A DNA stretch of 64,000 nucleotides. Source: Nonomuraea jiangxiensis (GTDB lineage Bacteria; Actinomycetota; Actinomycetes; Streptosporangiales; Streptosporangiaceae). The stretch is taken from assembly GCF_900099965.1 (NCBI RefSeq), contig NZ_FNDJ01000025.1:26853-90852 (forward strand), read 5' to 3'. The translations under genes were made by a program, and so were the position numbers. How positions within the stretch are numbered: position 1 is the first letter of the stretch; every line of letters begins with the position of its first letter. The notes under the pieces were generated by a model that saw only the letters and a list, made by a program, of their open reading frames with translations, did not search any database and was not told where the DNA came from. Below are positions 42,235-51,124 of this stretch, piece after piece.

Positions 42235-43230
42235 TCAGTTGCCCACGCCGAGGTCGGCCATGAACGCGGCCGGGTATCGGTCGCCGAGCGCCGCGCCGGG
42301 CGGCGCCACCTGCTCGATCCGGGCGAGGTCGTCCGCGGTGAGGTTCAGGTCCGTCGCGGGCAGCGCCTCGGCCAGCCGTTCGCGGGTGCGGGCGCCGACC
42401 AGCGGCACGATGTCCTCGCCCTGTGCGGCCACCCAGGCGATGGCCAACTGGGCGACGGTGCCGCCCTTGGCCTCGGCGATCCTGCGCAGGGCGTCCACGA
42501 GGGCGAGGTTGTGCTCCAGGTTCCCGCCGGCGAACCTCGGGAGCAGGCCGCGGTGGTCGCCGGGACCGGCGGTACGGCCGGCGGTCCAGTGCCCGGAGAT
42601 GAGACCGCGGCCGAGGACGCCGTACGCGGTCAGGCCGATGCCGAGCTCCCGCAGAGTGGGCAGGACCTCGGCCTCCACCGCGCGGGACAGCAGCGAGTAC
42701 TCGATCTGCAGGTCGGCGATCGGGTGCACGGCGTGCGCCCGGCGGATCGTGGCGGCATCGACCTCCGAGAGCCCGATGTGCCGTACATGTCCGGCCTCGA
42801 CCATCTCCTTGATCGCGCCCACCGTCTCCTCGATCGGTACGGCGGGATCCAGCCGGGCGGGCCGGTAGATGTCGATGTGGTCGGTGCCCAGCCGGGTCAG
42901 CGAGTAGGCCAGGAAGTTCTTCACCGCCTCGGGGCGGCCGTCCTTGCCACCGAGCTCGCGGCCCGGCCCGCCCAGCATGCCGAACTTGACGCTCAGCACG
43001 TAGCTGTCGCGATCCCGGCCGCGCAGCGCCTCGGCGAGCAGCAACTCGTTGTGGCCCATGGCGTAGAAGTCGCCGGTGTCGATCAACGTGACGCCGGCCT
43101 CCAGCGCGGCGTGCACGGTGGCGATGCTCTCCGCACGGTCCGCGGCGCCGTAAGCGCCCGACATGCCCATCGCGCCCAGGCCCAGCGCGGAGACCTCCGG
43201 TCCTGTACGGCCCAGCGTTCGTGTTCGCAT
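42235..43230 (-). CDS. Aldo/keto reductase (AKR13-like)
   Basis: ATG 43230 follows GGAG with a short spacer and gives 331 residues: MRTRTLGRTGPEVSALGLGA. Asp and Tyr are in TLIDTGDFYAMGHNE (about residues 50-55) and Lys in YVLSVKFG (about 82). The position of the usual catalytic His reads HIDIYRPARLD, i.e. Arg/Pro as in the AKR13/YakC-like group. It is divergent from an MmyB-type XRE gene (43361), which probably controls it. Confidence 0.87.
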   Translation of the reverse strand: MRTRTLGRTGPEVSALGLGAMGMSGAYGAADRAESIATVHAALEAGVTLIDTGDFYAMGHNELLLAEALRGRDRDSYVLSVKFGMLGGPGRELGGKDGRPEAVKNFLAYSLTRLGTDHIDIYRPARLDPAVPIEETVGAIKEMVEAGHVRHIGLSEVDAATIRRAHAVHPIADLQIEYSLLSRAVEAEVLPTLRELGIGLTAYGVLGRGLISGHWTAGRTAGPGDHRGLLPRFAGGNLEHNLALVDALRRIAEAKGGTVAQLAIAWVAAQGEDIVPLVGARTRERLAEALPATDLNLTADDLARIEQVAPPGAALGDRYPAAFMADLGVGN

Positions 43231-43360
43231 CACGTTCTCCCGTGTTGTCGAGGTCATGCCCCCAGCCTGGGCCGGAGCCGGGGCGGGCGGAAGCGGAGCG
43301 TTCATCATGGGAGAGCCGCTCCCTGGCTCGGCCCGCAGGCCACCGGGCAGAATGAAGGCC

Positions 43361-44212
43361 ATGCAACGCGACCAGCTCGCCGACTTCCTGCGCCGTCGCC
43401 GCGAGACGATCCGCCCGGCCGAGGTGGGACTCGCCGACAGCCCCCGCCGCCGCACCAGCGGCCTGCGCCGGGAAGAGGTGGCGATGCTCGCCGGCATTTC
43501 GGTGGACTATGTCGTACGCCTGGAGCAGGGCCGCAGCAGCCAGCCCTCGACCCAGCTGCTCGGCGCGCTGGCCCGGGCGTTGCGCCTGTCCGACGACGAG
43601 CGCGACCACCTGTTCCACCTGGCCGGCCACCGACCCCCGCCCGCCGACGGGGTGGCCCGCCTGGCCCGCGCCGGCCTGATCCGCATGCTCGACCTGCTCG
43701 GCGACACCCCGGCCGTGGTGCTGTCCGACCTGGGAGAGGTACTCGCCCAGAACCGGGCGGCCCGCCTGCTGATGGACGACCTCACCGGTTTCACCGACTA
43801 CCGGCGCTATCTCGTGTACCGCTGGTTCACCGAGCCGGCCGCCCGCGCCGCCCACCCGCCCGATCAGCAGGAGCATCAGGCCCGCCAGGCGGTGGCCGAC
43901 CTGCGCGCGGCCGCCGGCCGCCGATCCGGCGACCCCACGGTCGCCGGGCTCATCGAGCGCCTGGAGGCGGTGAGCGCCGACTTCCGCCGGCTCTGGGCCG
44001 AGCACGAGGTTGCCGTCCGGCGCGCCAACCGCAAGACCCTGCTGCATCCGCGGGTGGGCCGCCTGGTGGTGGACTGCGAGACCCTGTTCACCCCCGACCA
44101 GGGCCAGCAGCTGCTGGTGTTCACGCCGGCGGACGCCGAGACGCGCGAGCGGCTGGAGCTGCTGCGGGTGCTCGGCATCGAGGAGTTCCCCATGGACGCC
44201 CCCGTACGGTGA
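43361..44212 (+). CDS. XRE-family regulator with MmyB-like ligand domain
   Basis: The 283-residue protein has an N-terminal helix-turn-helix (TSGLRREEVAMLAGISVDYV, VRLEQGRSSQPSTQLLGALA, about residues 28-66) and a C-terminal MmyB-like PAS-type domain (VVLSDLGEVLAQNRAARLLM, ... HPRVGRLVVDCETLFTPDQG). Members sense small hydrophobic ligands and usually control a divergent oxidoreductase. CAGAAT nine bases before ATG 43361 looks like a -10 box, so the message is probably leaderless; an ATG at 43352 is the alternative. The divergent partner is the reductase at 43230. Confidence 0.88.
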   Translation: MQRDQLADFLRRRRETIRPAEVGLADSPRRRTSGLRREEVAMLAGISVDYVVRLEQGRSSQPSTQLLGALARALRLSDDERDHLFHLAGHRPPPADGVARLARAGLIRMLDLLGDTPAVVLSDLGEVLAQNRAARLLMDDLTGFTDYRRYLVYRWFTEPAARAAHPPDQQEHQARQAVADLRAAAGRRSGDPTVAGLIERLEAVSADFRRLWAEHEVAVRRANRKTLLHPRVGRLVVDCETLFTPDQGQQLLVFTPADAETRERLELLRVLGIEEFPMDAPVR

Positions 44213-44246
44213 GGCGACCGAACCAGTCCGCCGATGGGCACCAGGT

Positions 44247-45227
44247 CTACGACTCCGGAAGCACGCCCGAGGGGTCTCCGGTGGCACGCAGGAACCGGTG
44301 GGCCAGGGCGCGCAGTTCCGTGACCAGCTCCGGCGAGTCCTCCACCGTGAAGTCCTCGCCGAGCATGGCCAGGTAGCTCGCCAGCATCAGGGGACTGTCC
44401 GAGCCGGGCTCGAAGACGCACCGCTCGTCGTCCAGCGGCCGGATCTCGGCCGGCATCGGCAGCTTCGCGGCCACCCGCTCGGCCGGTGCGTGAACGATCA
44501 CGCGTGCCCGGTAACGCCAGGTCGCGGTGCCGGCGCCGCGAGACACGTGCCGGGCGACGTCGCCGCCCTCGGGCAGCGGGCGCGGGGTGAAGCGGGGACC
44601 GGCCGGGGTGCGCGGCCGGATGCGGTCGGCGCGGAAGGTCCGCCAGTCGCCCCGGTCGAGGTCCCAGGCCAGCAGGTACCAGCGGCGCCCGGTGTGGACG
44701 AGCCGGTGCGGCTCGGTGACGCGTACGCTGTCGCCGCCGTCGTGATCGCGGTAGTCGAAGCGGAGCCGCTCGTGGTCGCGGCAGGCGGTCGCGATCGTGG
44801 TCAGGACGCCGCCGTCGACGCTCGGCCCCGACCAGGGCGCCGGCACCGTGTACGCCTGCAGCGCGTCGACCCGGCGGCGCAGCCGGGACGGCAGCACCTG
44901 CAGCAGCTTGACCAGCGCGCGGGCGGCGGTCTCCTCGATCCCGGCCACGGTCCCGCCGGCGGCGGTGCGCAGGCTCACCGCGATGGCGACGGCCTCCTCG
45001 TCGTCGAGCAGCAGCGGCGGCAACTGGGCGCCGACGCCCAGCCGGTAGCCGCCGGCCGCTCCGGGGGTGGCCCGCACCGGGTAGCCGAGGGCGCGCAGGC
45101 GTTCCATGTCGTTGCGGATGGTGCGGGTGGTCACCTCCAGGCGGGCGGCCAGTTCGTCGCCGGTCCAGTCACGGCGGGCCTGGAGCAGGGACAGCAGTCT
45201 GAGCAGCCGGGCCGAGGTCTCCAACAT
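44247..45227 (-). CDS. WYL-domain transcriptional regulator
   Basis: The 326-residue protein has a DeoR-type winged helix (MLETSARLLRLLSLLQARRD, LEVTTRTIRNDMERLRALGY, about 1-50), a WYL domain (TIATACRDHERLRFDYRDHD, EPHRLVHTGRRWYLLAWDLD, about 150-195) and a C-terminal WCX region. WYL domains bind ligands or nucleic acids. The gene is divergent from the epoxide hydrolase gene and a perfect inverted repeat lies between them, so it likely regulates that enzyme and itself. Confidence 0.9.
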   Translation of the reverse strand: MLETSARLLRLLSLLQARRDWTGDELAARLEVTTRTIRNDMERLRALGYPVRATPGAAGGYRLGVGAQLPPLLLDDEEAVAIAVSLRTAAGGTVAGIEETAARALVKLLQVLPSRLRRRVDALQAYTVPAPWSGPSVDGGVLTTIATACRDHERLRFDYRDHDGGDSVRVTEPHRLVHTGRRWYLLAWDLDRGDWRTFRADRIRPRTPAGPRFTPRPLPEGGDVARHVSRGAGTATWRYRARVIVHAPAERVAAKLPMPAEIRPLDDERCVFEPGSDSPLMLASYLAMLGEDFTVEDSPELVTELRALAHRFLRATGDPSGVLPES

Positions 45228-45245
45228 TCCTCAAGTCTGCCCTGA

Positions 45246-45270
45246 ATTCCGGAAAGAACCGTTCCGGAAT
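45246..45270. promoter_or_regulatory. Operator between the WYL regulator and epoxide hydrolase genes
   Basis: ATTCCGGAA and TTCCGGAAT arms, perfect over 9 bases with a 7-base spacer; each arm contains the self-palindrome TTCCGGAA. It starts 18 bases upstream of the regulator gene and ends 44 bases before the hydrolase ATG. Confidence 0.8.
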
Positions 45271-45314
45271 GGTCCGTAGCGTGGGGGTTGTTCCCGAGCC
45301 CAAGGAGGCACCGG

Positions 45315-46418
45315 ATGGAGATCCGGCCGTTCACCATTGACATCCCGCAGGCCGACGTCGACGACCTGACGAGCCGCTTGGCCCGGACCCGCTGGCCGGA
45401 CGGGCTGCCCGCCGCCGGGTGGAGCCGCGGCGTGCCGCTGGAGTTCCTCAAGGAGCTGACCGCGTACTGGGCCGAGGGCTACGACTGGCGTGCCGCCGAG
45501 GCGGGGCTCAACGAGTATCCGCAGTTCACCACCGAGATCGACGGGCAGCAGGTCCACTTCCTGCACGTCCGCTCCGGCGACCCCGGCGCCATGCCGCTGG
45601 TGCTCACCCACGGTTACCCCAGCGCGTTCGCCGAGTTCACCCGGCTGATCGAGCACCTGCGGCAGGACTTCCACCTGGTGGTCCCGTCGCTGCCCGGCTT
45701 CGCCTTCTCCACCCCAGTGCGTGAGACCGGCTGGGCGCTGGGCCGCACCGCCCGCGCCTGGGCCGAGCTGATGCGCCGCCTCGGCTACGACCGGTACGGC
45801 GTGCACGGCGGCGACATCGGCGCGGGTGTCTCCGGCGCGGTCGCCGGGCTCGACAGGGAGCACGTCGTGGGCGTCCACGTGGTGACCGATCCGTACACGG
45901 CTGCGGCCACAGCCACGTTCCTCCCGGGGATGGGCGACCGGCTCGACCCTGCGGACCCGGTGGACGAGCTGGCCTTGGCGCGGATGGCGGAGTTCCGTGC
46001 CGACGGCACCGGCTACCTGACGATCCAGAACACCCGCCCCCACACCATCGGATACCTGCTCAACGACTCCCCCGCCGGACAGCTCGGCTGGCTCGCCGAG
46101 AGCTTCGAGCGGTGGACCGACCTGCCCTACGACCGCGACCAGCTCCTCACGATCGCCTCCCTCTACTGGTTCAGCGGTTCCGGTGTCTCCGCCGCCGGTT
46201 TCCTGTACGAGCAGGCGCACTCCTCCGACTGGGGGGCGCCGCCGGCCGTGCCCCAGGGGTACGCGGTGTTCGGCGCCGACGCCACGGCCCGCCGGCTGAT
46301 CGACCCGCCCGCCGGGACGCATTGGGCGGAGTACGAGCGGGGACGGCACTTCCCGGCGATGGAGGCACCCGAGGTGCTGGCCGCCGACCTGCGTACCTTC
46401 TTCGCGGGACTCAAGTGA
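45315..46418 (+). CDS. Epoxide hydrolase (EPHX1-like alpha/beta hydrolase)
   Basis: AAGGAGG lies six bases before ATG 45315; the product is 367 residues. The N-terminal EHN domain (FTIDIPQADVDDLTSRLART, RWPDGLPAAGWSRGVPLEFL) is followed by the hydrolase core: HGYPSAFAEF (oxyanion), GVHGGDIGAGVSGAVAG with the Asp nucleophile, and the base His in GRHFPAMEAPE. It opens epoxides to diols with water; the substrate is unknown. It is divergent from the WYL regulator. Confidence 0.9.
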   Translation: MEIRPFTIDIPQADVDDLTSRLARTRWPDGLPAAGWSRGVPLEFLKELTAYWAEGYDWRAAEAGLNEYPQFTTEIDGQQVHFLHVRSGDPGAMPLVLTHGYPSAFAEFTRLIEHLRQDFHLVVPSLPGFAFSTPVRETGWALGRTARAWAELMRRLGYDRYGVHGGDIGAGVSGAVAGLDREHVVGVHVVTDPYTAAATATFLPGMGDRLDPADPVDELALARMAEFRADGTGYLTIQNTRPHTIGYLLNDSPAGQLGWLAESFERWTDLPYDRDQLLTIASLYWFSGSGVSAAGFLYEQAHSSDWGAPPAVPQGYAVFGADATARRLIDPPAGTHWAEYERGRHFPAMEAPEVLAADLRTFFAGLK

Positions 46419-46482
46419 CCTCCGGGCGATCCGCCCCGGGTCACCGGAGCGACGTCGCCCGGTCTCCTGGCAGGCTTCGCGC

Positions 46483-46988
46483 TCAGTCCCGCGTGGCGGC
46501 CGACCAGTCTCTCTTGACGTCGTGGGCCGCCCACAACCGCCGGAAGTCCGCACTCTTCATGGAGAGCTCTCCGACCAGCGCCGCGAGCAGCGGATCTGCC
46601 ACGTGCAGGCCGGCGTCCAGCCTCAGGTGCCCCACCACGTCGGAAGCCTTGGCTTCCCAGTCGACGAAGAGCCGCCGGGCCGCCGGGTCGAGGAGGGTGA
46701 TCCTGGCCCAGTTCCGCTCCTGCGGGGTCGCGCCGCCCAGTCGCCGAAGAGCGCGGAGGCCGTACGGTTCCACGCCAGCACGTCGGTACGGCGGCCCCAC
46801 ACGTACGCGGGCACGCCTTCCACCGCCGCCAGCAGCTCCAGTAGCGCGGGCCGCACCCGCGGGCGTTGCGGCGCGGGCCGCCGCGTCGGCCGCTCCGGCT
46901 TGGCGAGGTGCAGCAGGTGGGCGTGCTCGGCGTCGGAGAGCCGGAGCGCACCGGAGATCGCGTCCAGCACCTCGACCGAGACGTTGCG
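46483..46988 (-). pseudogene. MmyB-type XRE regulator, HTH lost and frameshifted
   Basis: The frame begins inside the protein at RNVSVEVLDAISGALRLSDA, just after the helix-turn-helix, and shows the MmyB domain: VPAYVWGRRTDVLAWNRTAS, ALFGDWA; then, after a slip near 46735, ERNWARITLLDPAARRLFVD and LSMKSADFRRLWAAHDVK. Its 5' end meets the plus-strand aldehyde dehydrogenase fragment within a few bases, so the DNA that held both starts and their shared promoter is missing. Confidence 0.65.
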
Positions 46989-47305
46989 AGGAGATCCTCG
47001 GGCCGGCGGTCACCGTGATCACCGTGGACGACGACCAGGCGGTGGCCATCGCCAACGACACCGACTACGGGCTGACCGCCAGTGTGATCACGGAGGACGC
47101 GCGGCGCGGGCTGGCGATGGCGCGGCGGCTGGGCACCGGCATCGTGCACGTCAACAACCAGACGGTGGACGACGAGCCGCAGGTGCCGTTCGGTGGCGTG
47201 AAGGACAGCGGCTACGGCCGGTTCGGCGGCCGGTGGGGCGTGGAGGCGTTCACCACGACCCGGTGGGTGACGCTCGCCGGGCAGCACAACGTCTTCCCCT
47301 ACTGA
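46984..47305 (+). pseudogene. Aldehyde dehydrogenase, C-terminal quarter only
   Basis: EEILGPAVTVITVDDDQAVA, IANDTDYGLTASVITEDARR, GTGIVHVNNQTVDDEPQVPF and GGVKDSGYGRFGGRWGVEAF are typical of the benzaldehyde/salicylaldehyde-type dehydrogenase C-terminus. A full protein is about 480 residues; 107 remain and the catalytic Cys is missing. The break at 46984 directly abuts the regulator remnant on the opposite strand. Confidence 0.7.
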
Positions 47306-47310
47306 GGAAC

Positions 47311-47403
47311 TCAAGGAAGCCGGGCGCGTCCGGCTCACCGACGTCCCCGACCCGGTGATCAGGCAGCCGGGCGACGCCGTGGTCGCGGCAGAGGAAGATC
47401 GTC
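47311..47403 (+). pseudogene. Zinc alcohol dehydrogenase N-terminal remnant
   Basis: KEAGRVRLTDVPDPVIRQPG then DAVVAAEED resembles the opening of the glutathione-independent formaldehyde/alcohol dehydrogenase family (VRVEDVPDPxIxxPTDAVV). Only about 30 codons remain. It follows the dehydrogenase fragment closely, so both once belonged to one oxidation operon (inference). Confidence 0.45.
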
Positions 47404-47438
47404 CTCAGCGCTCGCGGCGATCGGCTCAACGTGCGACG

Positions 47439-47477
47439 GCGCCCGCCCGTACCGTCGCGCAGGGTACGGGCGGGCGC
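47439..47477 (+). terminator. Strong hairpin terminator
   Basis: A perfect 15-base stem (GCGCCCGCCCGTACC / GGTACGGGCGGGCGC) with a 9-base loop. It ends transcription of the dehydrogenase remnants; no T-run follows. Confidence 0.75.
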
Positions 47478-47588
47478 GGCCGGACGCTGCTGGACGGATG
47501 CGGCAACCCGGTGCTGCTGGACACCTTCGACCGGCTGTGGGACGAAAGCTCCCGATGAGTTTTCGATCCGGAAGTGGTCCACACCGTT

Positions 47589-48455
47589 ATGAAGAGCCAC
47601 ATACTCAGCACCCCCGAGGTCGACCTCGCCTACGACGTCCAGGGCCCGCTGCCGACTGCCGACGGGCGCCCACCGCTGGTCATGATCGGCCAGCCCATGG
47701 CCGCCGACGGCTTCCGAGCGCTGGCGTCGCACTTCCCCGAGCGGACGGTGGTCACCTACGACCCGCGCGGCCTCGGCCGCAGCATCCGCAAGGACGGCCG
47801 GATCGACCATGACCCCAGGACCCAGGCCGCCGACGTACACGCCGTCATCGAAGCGCTCGGCGCGGGGCCGGTCGAGATGTTCGCGAGCAGCGGCGGTGCG
47901 GTGACCGCGCTCGCCCTCGTGACGGCCCACCCCGAGGACGTGATCACCCTGGTGGCGCACGAGCCGCCGCTCATCTCGGCACTCCCCGACGCCGAGGCCA
48001 CCGAGCGCGCCCGGGCCGGCATCCGGGAGGTGTACGAGAGCAAGGGCTGGGGTGCCGGCATGGCGGCCTTCATCGTGATGACCTCGTGGCAGGGCGAGTA
48101 CACCGAGGACTACTTCGCCCAGCCCGCGCCGGACCCCGCCGCCTTCGGGATGCCGGCCGAGGATGACGGCTCTCGTGACGATCCGCTGCTTTCCGACCGG
48201 TCGTGGGCGGTCAGCGGCTACCGGCCCGACGTCGAGGCGCTCGCCGCGGCGCCGACGCGGATCGTGATCGCGGTGGGCGAGGAGTCCCACGACACCTTCA
48301 CCGGACGTACCTCGGTGGCCATGGCCGGGCTGCTCGGCCGGCAGGCGACGGTCTTCCCGAGCCACCACGGCGGCTTCCTCGACGGCGACCACGGCTACCC
48401 CGGGCAGCCCGAGGCCTTCGCCCGCAAGCTCCGCGAGGTCCTCACCGCCGGCTGA
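47589..48455 (+). CDS. Alpha/beta-fold hydrolase
   Basis: From ATG 47589 the product is 288 residues: oxyanion region PLVMIGQPMAADGFRALA, TVVTYDPRGLGRSIRKDG, the nucleophile elbow FASSGGAVTALALV (Ser about residue 101), and the base His in SHHGGFLDGDHGYPGQPEAF. It is a cytosolic esterase/peroxidase-type hydrolase; the acceptor is unknown. No clear ribosome site precedes the ATG, and CCGTTAT just before it hints at a leaderless message. It is convergent with the dehydrogenase at 48723. Confidence 0.85.
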   Translation: MKSHILSTPEVDLAYDVQGPLPTADGRPPLVMIGQPMAADGFRALASHFPERTVVTYDPRGLGRSIRKDGRIDHDPRTQAADVHAVIEALGAGPVEMFASSGGAVTALALVTAHPEDVITLVAHEPPLISALPDAEATERARAGIREVYESKGWGAGMAAFIVMTSWQGEYTEDYFAQPAPDPAAFGMPAEDDGSRDDPLLSDRSWAVSGYRPDVEALAAAPTRIVIAVGEESHDTFTGRTSVAMAGLLGRQATVFPSHHGGFLDGDHGYPGQPEAFARKLREVLTAG

Positions 48456-48663
48456 CGCCCGTCGCTCCTCCCGCCGTGTTCGCCTGACGCTCCCGTGCGC
48501 CGAGTGACGAGACTATCCACACAATCAACCATTCGAAGGGGGTCGCATTACCTTCGTTCGGATACGTAAACACACAGGTCGGAGCCTCAGATCCGGGGAT
48601 CCTGAGGCGACGGCCAGGGGCAGCCGCCGCATCGGGGGGAGCGGCGGCGGCACCGCACGATGC

Positions 48664-48696
48664 CGGGCCGGGCAGACAGCTGGTCTGCCCGGCCCG
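48664..48696. terminator. Hairpin between convergent genes
   Basis: A perfect 14-base stem (CGGGCCGGGCAGAC / GTCTGCCCGGCCCG) around a 5-base loop between the convergent genes ending at 48455 and 48723; it can serve both. A weaker hairpin built on GCCTCAG/CTGAGGC lies at 48583-48605. Confidence 0.75.
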
Positions 48697-48722
48697 ATGA
48701 TCGACCCCGATAATGGACAGGG

Positions 48723-50099
48723 TCAGCCGACCCAGACGGTCTTGAGGTTGCAGAACTCCCGGATGCCGTGCGCGGAGAGCTCACGCCCGTAGCCGGAGCG
48801 CTTGATCCCGCCGAACGGCAGCTCGGGATAGGAGACCGTCTTGCCGTTGATGAAGACCTGGCCGGCGTCCAGGCCGTCGATGAACCGTTCCTGCTCCGCC
48901 GGGTCGTCGGTCCACGCGTTGGACCCCAGCCCGAAGCCGGTGGCGTTGGCGATCTCCAGCGCCTGCTCGACGTCGGCCACCCGGTACAGCGAGGCGACCG
49001 GGCCGAACACCTCCTCGGAGAAGATCCGCATGTCGCGGGTGATGCCGGTGATCACCGTCGGCGGGTAGAACCAGCCCGGCCCGTCCGGGCGCCGTCCCCC
49101 GCACAGTACGGTGGCCCCGGCGGAGACCGCCTCGTCCACCACCTCCTCGACGCCGGCCCTGCCCTGCTCGGTGGCCAGCGGCCCGACGTCGGTGGCCTCC
49201 TCGAACGGGTCCCCGACCTTCAGCCCGCGCATGCGGGAGACGAACGCCTCGGTGAAGGCGTCGTAGACGTCGCTGTGCACGATGAACCGTTTGGCCGCGA
49301 TGCACGACTGCCCGTTGTTCTGCACCCGGGCCTCGACCGCCGTCGCGACGGCGCGTTCCAGGTCCGCCGAGGGCATCACGACGAACGGGTCGCTGCCGCC
49401 CAGCTCCAGCACCGTGTGCTTGATCTCGTCGCCGCAGATCGCGGCCACCGAACGCCCGGCAGGTTCGCTGCCGGTCAGCGTCGCGGCGACCACCCGGGGA
49501 TCGCGCAGGACCGGCTCCACCCGCCTGGCGGAGATCAGCAACGTCTGGAAGCAGCCTTCGGGGAACCCGCCGCGGCGGAAGACGTCCTCCAGGTAGAGCG
49601 CGCACTGCGGCACGTTGGAGGCATGCTTGAGCAGTCCGACGTTGCCCGCCATCAGCGCGGGGGCGGCGAACCGCATCACCTGCCACATCGGGAAGTTCCA
49701 CGGCATCACCGCCAGCACCGGGCCGAGCGGCTGATAGCGGCCCAGGGCACGCTTGGCGCCGACCGCCGACGGGTCGGCCAGCGGCTCATCGGCCAGGAAC
49801 TCGGCCGCGTGGTCGGCGTAGTACCGCAGGCCGTGGGCGCACTTGAGCGCCTCGCCGCGGGCCGCGGCCAGCGTCTTGCCCATCTCGGTGGTCATCAGCT
49901 GCGCCGCGAAGTCGGCCTCCTTCTCGAACAGGTCGGCGGTGGCGTGCATGAGCTCGGCCCGCTCCTCGAAGCCGGTGGCGCGGTACGTCAGCCACCGCTC
50001 GTACGCGATGCCGATCTTCCGCTGGACGTCGGCCTCGCTCAGCTCGTCGAAGGTCCTGACCGTCTCCCCGGTCGCGGGATTGATCGTGGCAATCGCCAT
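48723..50099 (-). CDS. gabD: NAD(P)-dependent succinate-semialdehyde/aldehyde dehydrogenase
   Basis: ATG 50099 follows AGGAGGGGG and gives 458 residues beginning MAIATINPATGETVRTFDEL, a start typical of SSADH-like enzymes. Key motifs: VMPWNFPMWQ (cofactor binding, about 137), Glu in LELGGSDPF (about 230), nucleophile Cys in NNGQSCIAAKRF (about 263), and SEEVFGPVASLYRV. It oxidises succinate semialdehyde or related aldehydes to acids. A frame continues upstream of the ATG, but that sequence is the remnant of an aldo/keto reductase, not part of this protein. Confidence 0.85.
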   Translation of the reverse strand: MAIATINPATGETVRTFDELSEADVQRKIGIAYERWLTYRATGFEERAELMHATADLFEKEADFAAQLMTTEMGKTLAAARGEALKCAHGLRYYADHAAEFLADEPLADPSAVGAKRALGRYQPLGPVLAVMPWNFPMWQVMRFAAPALMAGNVGLLKHASNVPQCALYLEDVFRRGGFPEGCFQTLLISARRVEPVLRDPRVVAATLTGSEPAGRSVAAICGDEIKHTVLELGGSDPFVVMPSADLERAVATAVEARVQNNGQSCIAAKRFIVHSDVYDAFTEAFVSRMRGLKVGDPFEEATDVGPLATEQGRAGVEEVVDEAVSAGATVLCGGRRPDGPGWFYPPTVITGITRDMRIFSEEVFGPVASLYRVADVEQALEIANATGFGLGSNAWTDDPAEQERFIDGLDAGQVFINGKTVSYPELPFGGIKRSGYGRELSAHGIREFCNLKTVWVG

Positions 50100-50235
50100 G
50101 GCTGGCCCCCTCCTGCTCGTCCGAGCACTCGCCGGGCCGGCGACACGGGCCCCTGATCGGGGAGCGCCCAGAACGGGTGGGCGTGGTAATCGACTCAACC
50201 CCCAGCCTACCCACACCGCCGCGGCCAGCTCGGCG

Positions 50236-50446
50236 ACCTCAAGCAGCCCCGCGAGCGCGCGGTGCAGCAGCGGCTCAGCGACCAGCGGGCCGTAGGCGTC
50301 GGCGGTGTCGAACAGCGTCACCCGAGTTCCGCCGCGCGACGCAGAACGCGCACGGCCCCGTCCGAATCGTCCGGTGAACTCCACACGCCGGGCCCAGTCA
50401 GCTGCATCGTCCCGAGGTGGTTGACCTCAAGCGTGCCATCGATCAT
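50236..50446 (-). pseudogene. Aldo/keto reductase N-terminal remnant, frameshifted
   Basis: ATG 50446 opens MIDGTLEVNHLGTMQLTGPG, SSPDDSDGAVRVLRRAAELG and a stop; one base later in phase RVTLFDTADAYGPLVAEPLL HRAL continues with the Asp/Tyr tetrad positions. The reductase ends after about 65 codons and its frame runs on into the aldehyde dehydrogenase leader. Confidence 0.6.
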
Positions 50447-50631
50447 GAACTGGCCGGACGCGTCGGCCATAACGCCGACCGGCGGGCGTGGATCGGCGCC
50501 GCCCCAGGTCAGTGCGTGAGCGGGGGCGGCGCCGTCCTATTACTCCCCATGCATCACAGGATGCACACCACCCCATTCCCAGCTCGTATGTCCGCCCCGC
50601 CATGGCCGACAACACGGGCGCACGTCCCCGG

Positions 50632-51072
50632 CGGGCCGGTGGCCGATCCGGTGGCCCAGCCCGACCCGGTCGATCACTTGCGCCACCCATGCGGCGTCGG
50701 GCTCCCGCCCGGCGAGCAGCGCCGGCAGGGTGACGTTCTCCCGGACGTTCAGGGCGGGCATCAGGTTGAACGGCTGGAAGACGAACGCGACGTGCTCGCG
50801 CCGCAGGATCGTCAGTTCGGTCTGGTTCTTGCCCGCCAGGGGATGCCGGCCAGCGTCACCGTGACCGAGCTGGGCTCGTCCAGCCCGGCCGCGCAGTGCG
50901 GCAGCGTGCTCTTGCCTGATCCGGAGGGACCCATGACGGCGGTGAAACTGCCGGCCGGGAACCCGACGGTGACCCCGGCCAGGGCGTGCACGGCGCTGTC
51001 GCCGCTGCTGTACGTCTTGTGCACCGCGTCGAGGCGTACCACCGGCTCGGTCCCGGTGATGGTGGCCGTCAT
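50632..51072 (-). pseudogene. LolD/MacB-type ABC ATPase, truncated and frameshifted
   Basis: ATG 51072 gives MTATITGTEPVVRLDAVHKT, SGDSAVHALAGVTVGFPAGS and Walker A GPSGSGKSTLPHCAAGLD. A slip near 50840 changes frame; after it QTELTILRREHVAFVFQPFN LMP (Q-loop) and ALNVRENVTLPALLAGREPD follow. The sequence then ends before the LSGGQ signature and Walker B. The gene cannot encode an active ATPase. The partner permease is absent. Confidence 0.65.
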
Positions 51073-51124
51073 CGGCCCGCTCCTTCCGCTGTCCGCCGCG
51101 GCGAGCATGGTCGCCGGTGGCTGG

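Noticed and set aside
42206-44376. Two frames of about 700 codons covering the reductase and XRE genes
   Set aside because: No domains; both are shadows of the genes at 42235 and 43361.
48723-50384. A longer start for the aldehyde dehydrogenase (553 residues)
   Set aside because: The extra N-terminus is the out-of-phase remains of an aldo/keto reductase; ATG 50099 has a good ribosome site and the family start.
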